Source of the DNA: Cardinalis cardinalis | Taxonomy: Eukaryota; Chordata; Aves; Passeriformes; Cardinalidae | Reading direction: 5' to 3' | DNA: 64,000 bases | NCBI GenBank assembly: GCA_014549065.1 | Contig: JACDOX010000084.1 | Coordinates: 2,905,533 to 2,969,532, forward strand | Part shown: positions 1 to 12,100 of the stretch, in pieces | Layout: each line of letters begins with the position of its first letter | Numbering within the stretch: position 1 is the first letter of the stretch | Notes under the pieces: generated by a model | What the model was told of the DNA's origin: nothing | Databases searched by the model: none | Seen by the model: the letters and a program-made list of their open reading frames with translations, nothing else | Program-made: the position numbers and the translations under genes

Positions 1-99
1 CTTAAAAGCCATTTATCTCAATCAGTTAATACTAAATTCTATTGCAAACATAAATAAAAACANGGGCTTGTATCTCAATTACAATGCAAGCAGTGAAAA

Positions 100-1000
100 A
101 AGTCCAATTCATAAACAGGTTTTATTAATAATTACACAGAAAGGTTAATAAGAAAAAACAAATCCAAACAAAGTAAAGAAATCATTGAATGAGGCCACCC
201 AGCTGCCTGAAATCTAAAGTAAACAGCTGCTGCTTTGAATAAAAACACATCTTCATTTATGATAATATTTCATCTAGAATATATTGGCCTGCTGGGTCTC
301 ATTGGCTTCTCCATGTATCCAATAAAGTACAGTAGTCTCTTTCCTGCTAACATGTTCATCTTACTGAATCACAAAAGCCTCAGTCTCTTTCTTCTTTTAT
401 AGCTTGGTTGACTTTGGAGAACTTTCAGCATCAAATTTTTAACGTAACCACAACAGGGCTTCTCTTTGTAGAATCTGGTCCTGGAACGTGCGGCACATAA
501 GGCTCAATGAAGTCGTAGAGATTAAACTAAACTATTATTTCTGTCAGTCCTGCGGGGGAGCTACTGTGCCAAGCTCGCCACTCTGGGCTGGGGCTGTTGC
601 TTGTCTCCAAAGCCAGCTGCAGCTTCCCTGCCATAGGTGACCAACACTGACAGCACACCCTGAGCCTCGTCTTCCTTGGCAAATGCAGGGATGGGGCAGC
701 AGCTTGGAGCACTGACCTTTTGCCAGCTCACAGCAGCAGCTTGCAGAATCCAACAGCCTGGTGCTGCATCCTAGCCAAGGCTGCCTCCCCTTTGGGCCTT
801 CCAGTCCTGGCTGACCAGCCACTGGAAGATGCAGTCCAAGGCCTGGAAAGGCAGGATGTGTGCCTCCTTGGATGTGAGGCAATAGTCAGGTCATCCAGTG
901 TAAGGCTCTGACTGTAGGAACTGGAGCTACTGCTTCCCTGCTGGTACCAGCTCAAAGAAGCAGGAGGCATCCCTGGTGGCTGCGCAGAGGTAGAGGTGTC
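100..1000 (-). pseudogene. Unidentified decayed ORF or 3'-terminal exon with poly(A) signal
   Basis: On the minus strand a single reading frame runs from about 970 down to a TGA at 431-433. It is interrupted only by a TGA at 728-730 and a TAG at 527-529. It holds a serine run (SSSSSS) followed by SLTLDDLTIASH, and its last segment reads LYDFIEPYVPHVPGPDS and ends in VVVTLKI. About 300 bases of AT-rich sequence follow, then an AATAAA signal (TTTATT at 121-126 on +) with U-rich sequence beyond. This is the arrangement of a coding end plus 3' UTR. The in-frame stops suggest a retrocopy lying in a KIF25 intron. An alternative is the true 3' exon of an antisense gene. I do not recognise the protein, and a chance arrangement is possible. 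Confidence 0.25.
121..126 (-). terminator. Poly(A) signal AATAAA of the unassigned minus-strand structure
   Basis: TTTATT on the + strand reads AATAAA on the minus strand. It lies about 305 bases beyond the TGA at 431-433 and is followed by a U-rich stretch. Whether it is used is unknown. Confidence 0.3.
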
Positions 1001-2261
1001 ACCATGGAGGCTGGCATGTGTGGCTCAGGATTGATAGGGGAAGTCTGTAGTGATTGTTTACCTCATGCAGGCATGGATACACAGGGAACTGCACTTAGCT
1101 GTCTGCTTCTCCTAAGTGCCTATAGATATGGTGTGGCCAAATGCTCTTCTGTGCTTCAGATGCCCTTGCTTTGTTTTTTGAGGAAANTGTTTTAGTTGAG
1201 TATAGTTTGTTTTCTTTTGTTCTTCTGTCTCTAAACTCTTGAAGTATGGCTCTTAGCATAAAATCAGTTTGTGCCTGGTGTGACTTTCACTGAAATCAGC
1301 CAAATCTAAATCATAAAGACCTTGCCTTTTATCACATGCTAGCTGCTGCTGACTGCAGNGTTATGGAACCAAGCCTGTGGCCTTTCATAAGAGTTATTAA
1401 TGGTTGTGCTGTTACAGAGCATTCAGTGACCAGGCTATGATACACAGTCAAAATTTATACCCCCACCTAAAAACAACTGTTTANATGTTCTACCTTCAAT
1501 GATTATTGAAGAAGGCAACACAGTGAAAGAAAAGGGTAGGCAGTCTTATATAATTTCTTTTAAACACTGCAAACATAGGGAAAATCATAGTGGTTTTTTT
1601 TTTCTTTACTTAACCAGTTTATTTCACTTTCTGTGTTTATTTCACTCTGTGTGCTAGGTTTTTGTAGTAGTCTTTGCCCTTGGATTGATCATATTTGCAG
1701 TATTTCCTTTAACAGGAAAAGAAAACATAGTATGAGATAAATGATCGATAGAAATTCACATCTATTTATTCTGACATTGTGCTCATTGAACAGTGGAACT
1801 GGACTTTTTACCAGGGATTCTGGATTTAAGTCTAAATGTGAAATATGACTTCCAGATGCCCAGAGAAATTTTGAGGGGTTTTGCCTAATTCTGTACCTAA
1901 GAAAGTGAGCTATCTCAGCATAAATTGGAGAAATCTACTTCTGTAAGTCCAGAGATTCCAGCAATGACTAAACCTGTGTCTTTTCTTCCAAAGTGTGGAG
2001 ATATGGAGCTAAAGTACCTCTGGACCTGCAAGGCTGGCAGGCCATTTCTGCAGCATTTTCAGGNCTGCATCACAGCTTTCAGCTTGAATTTTCAACTTTA
2101 TCCCACCTGAAAAAGTCTTTTTGTGCAGCTCAAAACTGAGAGTAGTATAAGGAGAAGAGCAGGGAAATGGAAATGCTGAAGTTCTCATTCAAGTTGTCAG
2201 CTTTCTTGTGTGATTCTTCCTGCAAGTCAGTTAAATATCCTTTCTGTTTCTTTACTTTTAG

Positions 2262-2413
2262 GACTGTTGAAAATGCCTCTGAATTTTTGCATCTAGTCAA
2301 CAAAGGCCTACAGCTGAGAGTCACGCACCCAACACTGGTGCATGCTCATTCCTCTCGCTCTCATCTGGTAGTGACATTGACCATAACCACAGTTGTCTTT
2401 GGAGATAACTTTG
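2262..2413 (+). CDS. KIF25: KIF25 exon with switch I
   Basis: The acceptor is a pyrimidine-rich tract ending in AG at 2260-2261; the donor is GTAAGT at 2414. Codons begin at 2263. The exon encodes ENASEFLHLVNKGLQL and then the switch I SSRSH element followed by the LVVTLTITT strand. Confidence 0.93.
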
Positions 2414-5400
2414 GTAAGTAGGATGTTACTAAGATACATCTGGAGCCAGTTGTTTTTAGAAAAACAGTTTGTGGACTGGGAGGTTTTCATATTGCTTTTT
2501 CTTCCTTTTTTCAAAGTTTCATACATTCCCTCAGTTCTTTTCCATTTTTCTAACTTCTACATTCCTTCTTAAATAACAGACCATTTTCATGTTTGAATGC
2601 TATTTAAACTTTCAGTTTCATAAAATCTTAGCACTTTTCTTTACATGCCTTGACTTCCAGGGTTGTTGAAGTTTTATTGCATGAGGCAACTAATGAATAA
2701 GTGTTATCAGAAAGTCATAAGATAAGGTATAAGATAGTAAAGATTGTGATAAGTACATACTCAAAGTAGTTAAATCACTTAGAATGAATAATTACATGTC
2801 ATACAAAGTTTGTGGTTAAGCTAACCATAAATTTTAGGGATCATCATATGCTTTTGGTTGAGAAAGAATTAGATTTATTTACTCTCTGCCTTGCAAAAGC
2901 GCCCTTTAAATTCAGAATCTTTTGAACTGTTAATAATAGGCCACTGTATGAAAAGACAAAATACTTGTCCTATTTACTATGGCAACATTGATATTTCTGC
3001 TTTCCACTACCACACCAAGACTTACCAGTTTATTGGTTGAGGAACAACTTTCTTTTGGGGCTCTTGAGGTAACTTTGTTTTCTTTTGCTCATGTTATAAT
3101 TAGTTCTCTGCTTTCAGCGCTGTGGTCCANCTCCTTCATATTCTGCAACAACATGATTTTAGAAAGTGGGAAATATTTAACATTTTTTCCCTTAGACTGC
3201 TATCAGAAATTAAACCAACAGAAAGGCAGAACAAACAGCGCCCTCTCTTACCTATGGGCCTTGCCAAAAGACACAGTTAATTTATAAGTTCCAGCTCCAG
3301 CATTCCTGATGTTACCTTCTAGTCAGCTCCAGATTCTTCTGATGGTACTTTTTGAAACTCAGTGCTTGCACCATTAGCACAGCAGCCATTTTGTCTACTC
3401 CAGAATTCCCTTTGCCACTTCTAATTGCAGCCACCCCACTGTGTCATGTTGCCTGGCAGCAAAGCTCTGCAGAAATGGCTAATTGTTGTTGAATGCAGAC
3501 TCCGGCTTTTGACTCACAGCATGTGGGTGAAGGTGTGNACTGTAAGAAAACAGAGAGAAACACTGCAGCAGTCTGGCTTGTTTAAAAGGAGAGGATCCTG
3601 ATTTAAATGCCAGGTGCCATTGTTAAATATCTCAACATCAGATACCTTAGTCACTAAAGAAAAAGTTGTAAAGTCTGTGATGAGTTCTGCATCTAAAGCC
3701 AGGGTTGACAAGCCAGCACTTTTTCAGGTTTGATTAAGGTATTTTAGCATTTTGATCAGTATTATCTGTTATTTGAGGAGAGCTGTTTCTTAATTTCATT
3801 GTCTAAAACTGAAGAGGAGTGGCAACATTTAGTTTGACACTGTATGGCCTGAAGCCATTTATTCTGTGTTAGCCAACACANCTGCTCTGCCTACGCTGTG
3901 AAAAGCTGGCTCAGGGCTTAGCAGCAACCTACTTGGAGAAGTACAGAGCTCTGTAAAGCAAGTCAGTCTGCTCCTTAGTCAAGTTTTGCAGTTGGAAACT
4001 TTCTACTATTCCAGCTAGATCTCTGCAAGCACCCAAGGAGGTCTGTTGTCTCTTTGACCAGTGGCAGAGTATGTGCCTTTATTCTTTTGTTCTTTCAGAG
4101 AGAAAAAGAAAGAGATAGTTGAAAACCAAAGCACTAAGAGAAAAAAAACTGCTTTGAGAAATCCATTTTGCATATATTCCTGCTAAGCTAACGTGAAAGC
4201 AGCTTTCCCAGACAGTATTTATCTTCCTTCCTAGCAAGAGAGAAAGCCAGATGCTTCTGCTGAGGAATGATACTAGTAGGTAACCAACCTGAGCAAGTGG
4301 GAATAACACTATAGAGGCTAATAGCTCATCATGTGGAGATCTTGCAGTGGCATATGAGAGCTGAACGAAGTCTAGGGGGCGCTGCAGCAAAGGACAAAAT
4401 AGAAGAGGCAGGATAAGGATTTTTTTTTTTTTGCCAGAGCACCAGCGGTTGTAATTTCAAATACATAGAATTTGGTTTTAGAGCCTACTGCTCCCAAGCA
4501 TCCAAAATTGCACTTTGGTTGCAAAAAGTCTAAAACTTTTTAAAAAGCTTCTTTAATGTCCTTACTGGACTNCCATTCTTGTTTTCCACACAGATGTGTC
4601 AACAATGGGGATATTGGATACAACACAATCTACACCAAAGCTTGTTACCAGCTGGTACGATCAGTTTAATGAGTAAAACCTGAAATNGGATAGAAAAAGT
4701 CATTCAGCCTACCTGTGCCATGGATTCTGGCTTGTACATTGCTTCTGTTAGAATAGCTTGAAGCAGCAGATACTGTACATCCCCCTATTGATGCCCCATT
4801 TTTTCTCCATCTCAGTTTTCAGTGTCAGTGAGAAGCTTGNTTTTGTTTTTTCCATTAACCAGGTACTTTATGTGAAGATGAACAAACCAGTCAGAGACTA
4901 AATAAAGAGGCTTCCTTCACCTTTCCACAAAAAATGAGAGACAATAAATCCACCTCTTCTTCCAGAGCCTCTTCACCAGTGCAGCTTGAGGCAACTGAGA
5001 AAATGAAGCAAGTCAAAACGAGACTGCAGCTGGTGGACCTGGCTGGGAGCGAGTGTGTTGGTAAGTGAACGTGTCTGTTCGTGGGCATGGATCCTCATGG
5101 ATCTAGATTACAATAAATGCCTTAGTTCTTTATGGAGGGGTACATGCTGCTCACACAGGGGTGGTTGAACCTACAGATCTTGGCATAAACAAAATTTTGA
5201 GGGCTGATTGATCCGGTTTTACACTGGTACAGTTTAACTCAAAGTATNGCTGTATAAGCTTGAAATAAGCCTGGGATGGTTACCCCTATCATAGATACNC
5301 TATTTGTTCAGACTGCTTTGATTAGGCCTGTTTTTCTATTCTGAAAATTAGCATGTCTTTGGTACATAAATGTTTAAAGGGCATAAATTATTTAAATATT

Positions 5401-8400
5401 ACAAATATCTGTAATAATTGATATCACCATGTGTGGATTTTTCTGCTTTATTGTGGAAAAAGTCTTGGAGGAAATTAGTGTTGAAAAGATAATATTGTTT
5501 TCATTGTTTCTTCAAAGCATTTTCCTCCTGCCTCCTCTATGCACACAATAATTTCAAAAACTTGATTATTTCCTAAAGGACAAGCTTTCTTACCAAGAAA
5601 AACCATGCAGCCAAATGTATCATTCCAGAAATAATGTTTTGAAAAGTGAACTGGTATTATGAAAGAGTCTTTTACTTTACTGCCAAGAATTCTTGCTGTT
5701 GCTCACTGTTAAACTTTTGTTCTACAGAGAAACCTAATATAATACATTATTTTTTCATTTGCTCTAAATGCTGAAAACATGTAATTGAGCAACAGGGTGT
5801 GTGTTTGTTCTCTCAGTTAAACCAGGACAAACATTTCCTTGGTTTGGGGCTCAGCAGGCCAGATCCTCCAGTGAAGCCAGAAGAGCTGTGCTCACATCAG
5901 TGTTAGCTGAGTTAGTTAGTGGCAGACTGACCTCTGCCATCAGATGTGCTAGTGGACATACTCTGCTGAAAGTGAGGGCAGTGTTAACTCGTAATTGTTT
6001 TAAAATGTGGGCAAATCTAAGTGAGCAGCAGTACCCCAAGCTTCTCACACATGTCAGCACCCAGCCCTGCTGGCTCTACAGCTGGCCTGGGTCATTTGCA
6101 GCATTTACAAGCCAATTTGTCCCTTTTTAGCAAACTGTGTTTCACTTTGAAAACTCAGCTAAATACTTCATCAAAGTTCATCTAACCAAATGCAGATAAT
6201 CAGCAGTTTAAACATGTAACCCNTCCCCTATCTGCAGTTTTCTTCTTTAGGGGGATAACTGTTATCCCCGGAGTCCACTTTTCCTTGATATACAGGAAGC
6301 CTGGGGATGGCTGTATATATAGTGACCCCAGTCAAGTTACCTGGAGATTCATCCTATCTTGGATTGTTTTCCACCCTTTGGCAGGGTCTTCCAAACTGTT
6401 TTGCTGTGTCTCTCTCTGACTACTGGAGACTCTACCACTCCACCCTCATCCTCTCCCATAGTCACAGAGAATTTACAGCCCTCCCTGTCCAGACTCCTCG
6501 GGTTTTTGNTATTACTGTGCTTTTTCACATTTCCCTCTTGAACTCCCCTTTGCTAGAAAATGCTGGCCTAAAGGGAAAACAAGATCTCTAGCCACTCTCT
6601 GTACCTGTCTAGAGATAGGAGAGTAGGCAGTAGAGGAAGCTGTTGGCCTCATCTGATCCCACTNTCATCAGCTCTGCCTGATGTGGATCATGTGCTCTGG
6701 GTAAGAAGTGACTGAGGGTGTATCTGTACCTCATCCACTATCCTCAAGAAAGCTTGAATTTGAATAATATGATGCTAAATGCTAATAGCAAATTTCTCTT
6801 CCCCAAATGACAATGGTAAGGACAGCAGGAATTAATTACTCTTAATTGCACCCTCATCCAGACTGATCAAAAAGTTGAGCTTGCAGCACCTCTTTGAATT
6901 GGTGCAATGTGTTGCATAGACCAAACCTTTATTGTGTTGCTCAGGGGCAGCATAGCTACATACAGCTGTGCTGGGTGGGTGGTAGAAGGNCACCATATTC
7001 CTTTGTCCATTTCCTTACAGCAAATCATGCCATAAAACACCACTCCACAGGCTTTGGTAAACCCAAGCACTTCACAGTTCTGGCTGTTGTACAGCTTTCT
7101 TGCTGCAGCTTGTGCCATCAGTGTCTCTTCTCTATTTCCAAAGGGACACAGATCAGGCAGCTAACTATTATAAAAAAAGGTGGAACAAAACAGGCTTCTC
7201 TTTGGAGCCATTGTGGACTCGTGTTTTCAAAAGCAGTGTTGTCTTGTCTGATCTAAAGGTGTTCCTACTTTCTTGGTTCCTTGTTCTTAAAACATATGGA
7301 GCAAAAAATGCATTGTACACCTGCAGAGATCAACTTCAACATGAGATGCTTTGGACCATCTGTAGGCATTGAATCTTTTATCCTTTCCTCCACATTACAG
7401 TTTTGAGGCAGATTTGCTTAGTGTTACCAGTGCCTTTTTGTACGCTGTACCAGGTATGTCTGGAGTGACAGGGGCAGCACTGAGAGAGACCTCCTTCATC
7501 AACCGCAGCCTGTCCGCCCTGGCCGATGTTCTGGGAGCAATAGCAGAGCAGCGAGCTCACGTGCCATATCGGAACAGCAAACTTACACATCTGCTTCAGG
7601 ACTCCGTAGGTGAGGGATTATTCTGACTCTTGTTCAACAATTTAGATTTCTTGTCCTGGTTTTTCCTCTCTTTTGCTGTGTAAAACTAGAAGATGATCTT
7701 ATACTCCTTGCTTGAATGTGCCCTCTATTTCAAAGACTCTGGCTNGGGAGAGTGTGAGTACACAGTGACAGTTCTGAACTCCTGAATCAGGCTAAACCTT
7801 GCTGTTTCCAAAGCTCAGTTGAAGAACAGCATCTCAGTAGGATCATGTAAAGGGTAAAAATTGCATTTCATCAGTGTTTCATGTCAGGTACAGTTTAAAA
7901 GTTAAACTTCAATCTTTGTTACTACAGGGTATAATGACCAGCTTATGCATTCCTTAACATTGTGCCCTGTAGCAGCAAGACCAAGGAGGAAGACAGGACA
8001 CTGGCACTGTGCTACAATTTCCTTTTGTGTTGGGGTCACTTCCTCTTCTTTAGCTCCTCATCAATGCAGAAGGAGTTTTAAAGCAAGTGTTATGCCTGCA
8101 GTAATGTCAGATTTGTGTCTGTATGTGTAGTACATTAGTCCATTTTTCTTCAGCCAGAAAATATTAGCCCCTATGTTTTTAATCTCCAGTTCAAGGCATT
8201 GACAGTGAATGAGGTAACAGTTCTTCAGAGTTTCTGAAATACTATTAATTTTTTGCTTAAGCTTTGATTTTCACTTAGTACTGAAGTCCCTACTGTGAGA
8301 AGGGAAAGCCAAAAAGAGAAGTGAGAGCTATGTTGTACAGGCACTCAGCCTGATTTTAACTAAGTCTGTTGTATGACTTTGTAGACAATGATTAAACAAA

Positions 8401-8963
8401 GGAAGAAATGGCCATTTTCAACACTTCACCAAACTTCAAGTCTGTTTTGGTTTATTGCCACACAAGCCATTTTGCCATTACCCCAAATTTACAAATATTT
8501 AACAGAACTTAAATTAAGTGTCCAGAGCCATAACATACATGATGATTAACTAATGAAGCTAATAGGGGAAAAAATCTACATTACAAATTGTGAAACACTT
8601 GGGGGCAAATATCATATTGTTAGATATAGATTCCCCATGAAGGGGCTGTCTGTTTCAACAGCCCTTTTCAGGAGCAGTCTTCTGCTTCATGAANGCAACA
8701 GTAACCTGTGCTCATTGTTGTGTATCAGTATGGTAACAATGTATAACTTGCTGAAATAATGAGGTAAATAAGTATGTTTTGTCTTTCCCCTGCTTTTAGG
8801 AGGTGATGCTAAACTGTTGGTGATGCTGTGCATCTCTCCTGGCCAAAAGTACCTAACAGAATCAATGCAGTCTCTGGGATTTGGAACTCGTGCTCGGCAA
8901 GTTCAGAGAGGACAAGTCAAGAAAAAAATTTCCCAGTGCCGAGTAAAGGAAAATAAAACCTAA
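2262..8963 (+). CDS. KIF25: KIF25, kinesin family member 25 (kinesin-14), C-terminal half, partial at left
   Basis: Four exons, join(2262-2413, 4863-5060, 7454-7609, 8800-8963), encode about 222 residues. Every internal junction is phase 1 and no stop interrupts them. The joined frame shows kinesin switch I (SSRSH, 2350-2364), switch II (DLAGSE, 5036-5053) and the conserved YRNSKLTHLLQDS segment (7567-7605). It then shows the end of the motor core (LGFGTRARQVQRG). The protein stops about 17 residues later, as expected for a kinesin-14, whose motor is C-terminal. KIF25 rather than KIFC1-3 is chosen from the GLQLR..HPTLVHA..SSRSHL sequence, the long insertion before the QLVDLAGSECVG strand and the tail-to-tail position next to FRMD1. 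Human KIF25 is reported as a microtubule motor that restrains premature centrosome separation. The ATP-binding P-loop exons are outside the window. Confidence 0.93.
2414..4862 (+). other. KIF25: KIF25 intron
   Basis: No other gene or exon was recognised. A T-rich homopolymer lies near 4420-4433. The acceptor region ends TTTTTCCATTAACCAG. Confidence 0.85.
4863..5060 (+). CDS. KIF25: KIF25 exon with loop insertion and switch II
   Basis: The acceptor AG is at 4861-4862 and the donor GTAAGT at 5061. The first 50 or so codons are a polar, Ser/Thr/Lys-rich stretch (for example KSTSSSRASSP) that interrupts the kinesin fold between two core strands. The frame then returns to RLQLVDLAGSECVG, which carries switch II. 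Confidence 0.93.
5061..7453 (+). other. KIF25: KIF25 intron
   Basis: No exon, repeat family or other gene was recognised. A 109-codon open frame at 5801-6130 shows no recognisable similarity and is treated as chance. Confidence 0.8.
7454..7609 (+). CDS. KIF25: KIF25 exon with NSKLTHLLQD motif
   Basis: The acceptor AG is at 7452-7453 and the donor GTGAGG at 7610. The exon encodes GMSGVTGAALRETSFINRSL, then the ALADVLGAIAE helix and the YRNSKLTHLLQDS microtubule-binding segment. It is shared by all kinesin motors. Confidence 0.94.
7610..8799 (+). other. KIF25: KIF25 intron
   Basis: No coding or RNA gene was recognised. The intron ends in a clean pyrimidine tract, TTTCCCCTGCTTTTAG. Confidence 0.85.
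8800..8963 (+). CDS. KIF25: KIF25 last coding exon
   Basis: The acceptor AG is at 8798-8799 and the stop TAA at 8961-8963. The exon encodes GGDAKLLVMLCISP, then the final motor helix ending LGFGTRARQVQRGQ, then a short basic tail ending KENKT. There is no coiled coil after the motor. Confidence 0.94.
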
Positions 8964-9195
8964 GACTCCTGCGGATTAAAGTATCATTAATGAGTTCCTC
9001 AGACTGAAATGTATATTGTTGTCCTTAAGCTATTCTTTTAGATATCAACTGCCAGATAAAATAAACAATCCTCAACATGGCATTAGTAACCAATAAACCT
9101 GCTAATGATGTTCTTGCTCCAAAGATAATAGCAAGTATTGACAACAGCTACCCGCCATGGTGGAAGGGTAGAGAAATAAACTGGGCTTTAAGACA
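8964..9195 (+). other. KIF25: KIF25 3' UTR
   Basis: AT-rich sequence after the stop codon. It contains three AATAAA signals within 120 bases, so the end is approximate and alternative cleavage sites are likely. Confidence 0.6.
9060..9065 (+). terminator. KIF25: KIF25 poly(A) signal, first of three
   Basis: AATAAA lies 97 bases after the stop codon. Further AATAAA copies are at 9092-9097 and 9175-9180. The sequence does not show which is used. Confidence 0.55.
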
Positions 9196-12100
9196 TTGCT
9201 TTGGTGATGTGTTTCTTTAATTCTGCTTGCCCTAAGTCAACAAGACCCTGATTTAGGGTGGTTTGCTTCTGACAGGTCAAGGGTGCATTCTGTCTTCTCA
9301 GTAGAAGTCAGGAGTTTAAATATCGTTCCAGTGCTTCATAGCAGCAAGTGAAATATGTCCTCCCAGCTTGGACTAAAATGAGACACATNATTTTTTGACT
9401 GCTCTTCTATCTAGCATGGATGGGGTCATTCCTAATGCACTAGCAACAGGTAGGAGTGTAAAAGAACCCANAAGCTGTACTGAATGGAGCTTTGTTCTCT
9501 CGTTTTAGGTAGGAAATAGTGTCATTACTGAGATGGAAAAAAATAAGTAAGGCTATATCTGTTATCCCTCTGGAATGTAGCTTAGAAAGCAAATGAGGGA
9601 TTACACAACTTTTTGAAAACACAAGTTAAATAGTTGGAATGAGTCCCAGCTCTGCTGAGTTCATTAAACCCACAGCTTTGCCTGTTTGGGGGGTATTTTT
9701 GCTTCATGAATGCTGAGAGACCCTGAACTACAGATCCTAATGGGACCCAACTTATGCAACTGTTGTAGTAATCTGGCCTATTGTTTCACTTGCATTTCTG
9801 AAGCAAGTTAAACACATCACAACCTTGATGCTGTGCCTTCAGATTAAAAAAGGATAGCCACACAAATAAAACACCAAACACCAGCTTGTGATATGCTCTT
9901 TGTCACCTGCAAGAAGCTTTCACCCATGTGGGGTTTGTGAATGAAGGGACACTGGGAGAAGTTTCAAGAAGTTTAAGCAATGTTGGAGGTGAGAAGTAGG
10001 TCCAAAGTGAACAAATGGGATCAAGCAACATCTGATGTGTTCTGTGCACTAAATTATTGCTCAGCAGAGGCCTCAAGAGCCACTCTTAATTTTTTTCCAC
10101 CAGGAATTACTCTGCCCCTAGACTGGGAGAGAGGTCATNGTTAGGTCACTGCAAGAAGGCTTAAATTGCAGTGGCCTGCCCCAAAAGCTGGAGTTTATAG
10201 TACTCCAAGTCACTTAACCTTCACAAGCACAAATATTTATCCAGAGATTATGTAGCATACTATTATTGGAATTTCACCCTTGAATATATAACAGCTGCTG
10301 TGTTGCTTGCAGTGCTCTAGTGCTCAGGACATAAGTATCAAACCAGAGAGCTGCAATAACACTTGCTTTCCTAAATAATGTCATGAGGGTAAAAAAGCCT
10401 TAACTTTACCTGATTCCAGTAGTAACAGAGGGGTAGAAAACAAATCTGGCCACGGGAGTTTAGGAAGCTGAGTGGTCAGTAAAACAATCTCAGGTGAGAA
10501 AGTGTCAGAGTGAGGAGTCTCAGCCTGGTAAACAAAATGCAGGAGCAACTTCAAGCTCACCTTAGTCTCTGGACAGCTAGGTTACTAAAGCAGCCTGAAT
10601 TACAGCTCAAAGAGAGGTTAAGTAACAAGGGCTGATTCCACCAGTAGGTAAAAGGAAGTCCAAGTATTTTAAGGATTTGAGATTTTTAAGTGTTACACAG
10701 AAGCACGACTTGCATGAGCTGTTCTTTCTTTTCTTTTTCTGAAAAACTGCCCTTCAAAACTTTGGATTTAATNATAATCTTTGTTGTAGGAGAAAAGCAG
10801 CAGTACTTATTACTGAAGCAGAGAAACAAACCCCTCAAATACGAGCAAAAAGGTTAAGTTTCTACATTAACATTAACTCTGCCAAACTGCGAGTATGCAG
10901 CATTCCCTACTCCTGTTTTCCTTGTCAGCATAGCATATCGCTCACTGTTTGACCTGCACTATGGAGTGTACAGGATATGCAGGGCAGCAGGGTTAACATT
11001 TTGTTCTAACAACTTTCAGGTTTGGAATTTCCTGGGTTATAGAGATGTGATTGCTCAATCCCAGTGTCAGAAAGGAAGAAGGGTAAAAGTTGTAAGGGTG
11101 AAATGGCTTTACTCACATGTCTAAGCTGAATTGCCTTCTGTCCCAAGAGTCACTCAGGCCTGCCAAAGGAGGATATTCAGACATGTAACTTATGTCTTAG
11201 GGAGCAAGCAAAACAGCATGTGCAAGGCCCTGTACTTCTTTGCTGTCATTTTTCAGTATTTAGATCTTTCGTGCTTTGAAATTACATCTGTTTTAGAAAA
11301 GTAGATATGACAGATATTCAAGGAGCTGACCTCAAGGTTTTCCTCGTTGACTAAAACCTATCCTGATAAACCAGTCCTCACTGTCTTGGCACTGGGAATA
11401 AGCACCAGGGAAAAGGTGGTTGTTCTTAAGAGTGCCCATGTAGTCTATATGCTAAAACAGCTTTGCTCTCTTCAAGGGCAGGAGCACAACCAAATTAGCG
11501 TAAAAACAACATAAATCAGGAGAAGATCCTTTCAGTGAAGTCTGTGAGTGCATAATGCAGCATTCAGCTGGTGTCTTGGGGCACTGAAGCTGGAGCACTC
11601 TCAACCCTGCTTCAGACAAGTCCCTGGGTCACTGTCTCAGAGTGCTGCTCAGTATAGACGGGTGCTGTTTCCTATACATGATCCACATGCCTTGGTGGCA
11701 GTCAACAGGTTAACCTTCCACTGCTGGGCTCTCATTCCCCTCCCCTAGGCCCTTTCTCTTGTTTAATTTCAGTCAGTGCTCACCTATGTCACAACTCACA
11801 CTGTCCCCTGGCTGGCCCTGGGAAATAGGCACACATCCATGTGATGCTGCAAGGCACCACAAACCCCACCCACCCATGGGACTGGCCTTCAGGAGCTCCT
11901 CTTGAATTTATGCAGCTCCCTGTAGAGGAGCTGAGCAAGTAATATCAGCAACAGTATTCAGAAACCTCTAACTCTTCCTCAAAGAGCCTGCCCACTGCAG
12001 AAACCACAGCAAACACAAGAGAATTTGCTCTCGTGAATACTTTTGGTACTCAGCATCCTGATTTGGTGGNCAAAGAGCCAACGGTGTGAAGCCCAACCAG

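Larger units (their letters stand above)
1..2261 (+). other. KIF25: KIF25 intron (left part), no + strand exon seen
   Basis: This stretch precedes the first KIF25 exon in the window. I looked for the preceding kinesin-14 exons (P-loop GQTGSGKS-type motif, NNDIFDLL-type motif) on the + strand and saw none. The upstream half of the motor must lie left of the window. The only structure here is the minus-strand candidate at about 100-1000, described separately. Confidence 0.6.

Noticed and set aside
1925..2110. Possible extra KIF25 exon just before 2262
   Set aside because: The translated sequence does not resemble the expected kinesin segment, and there is no suitable donor or phase match to the next exon.
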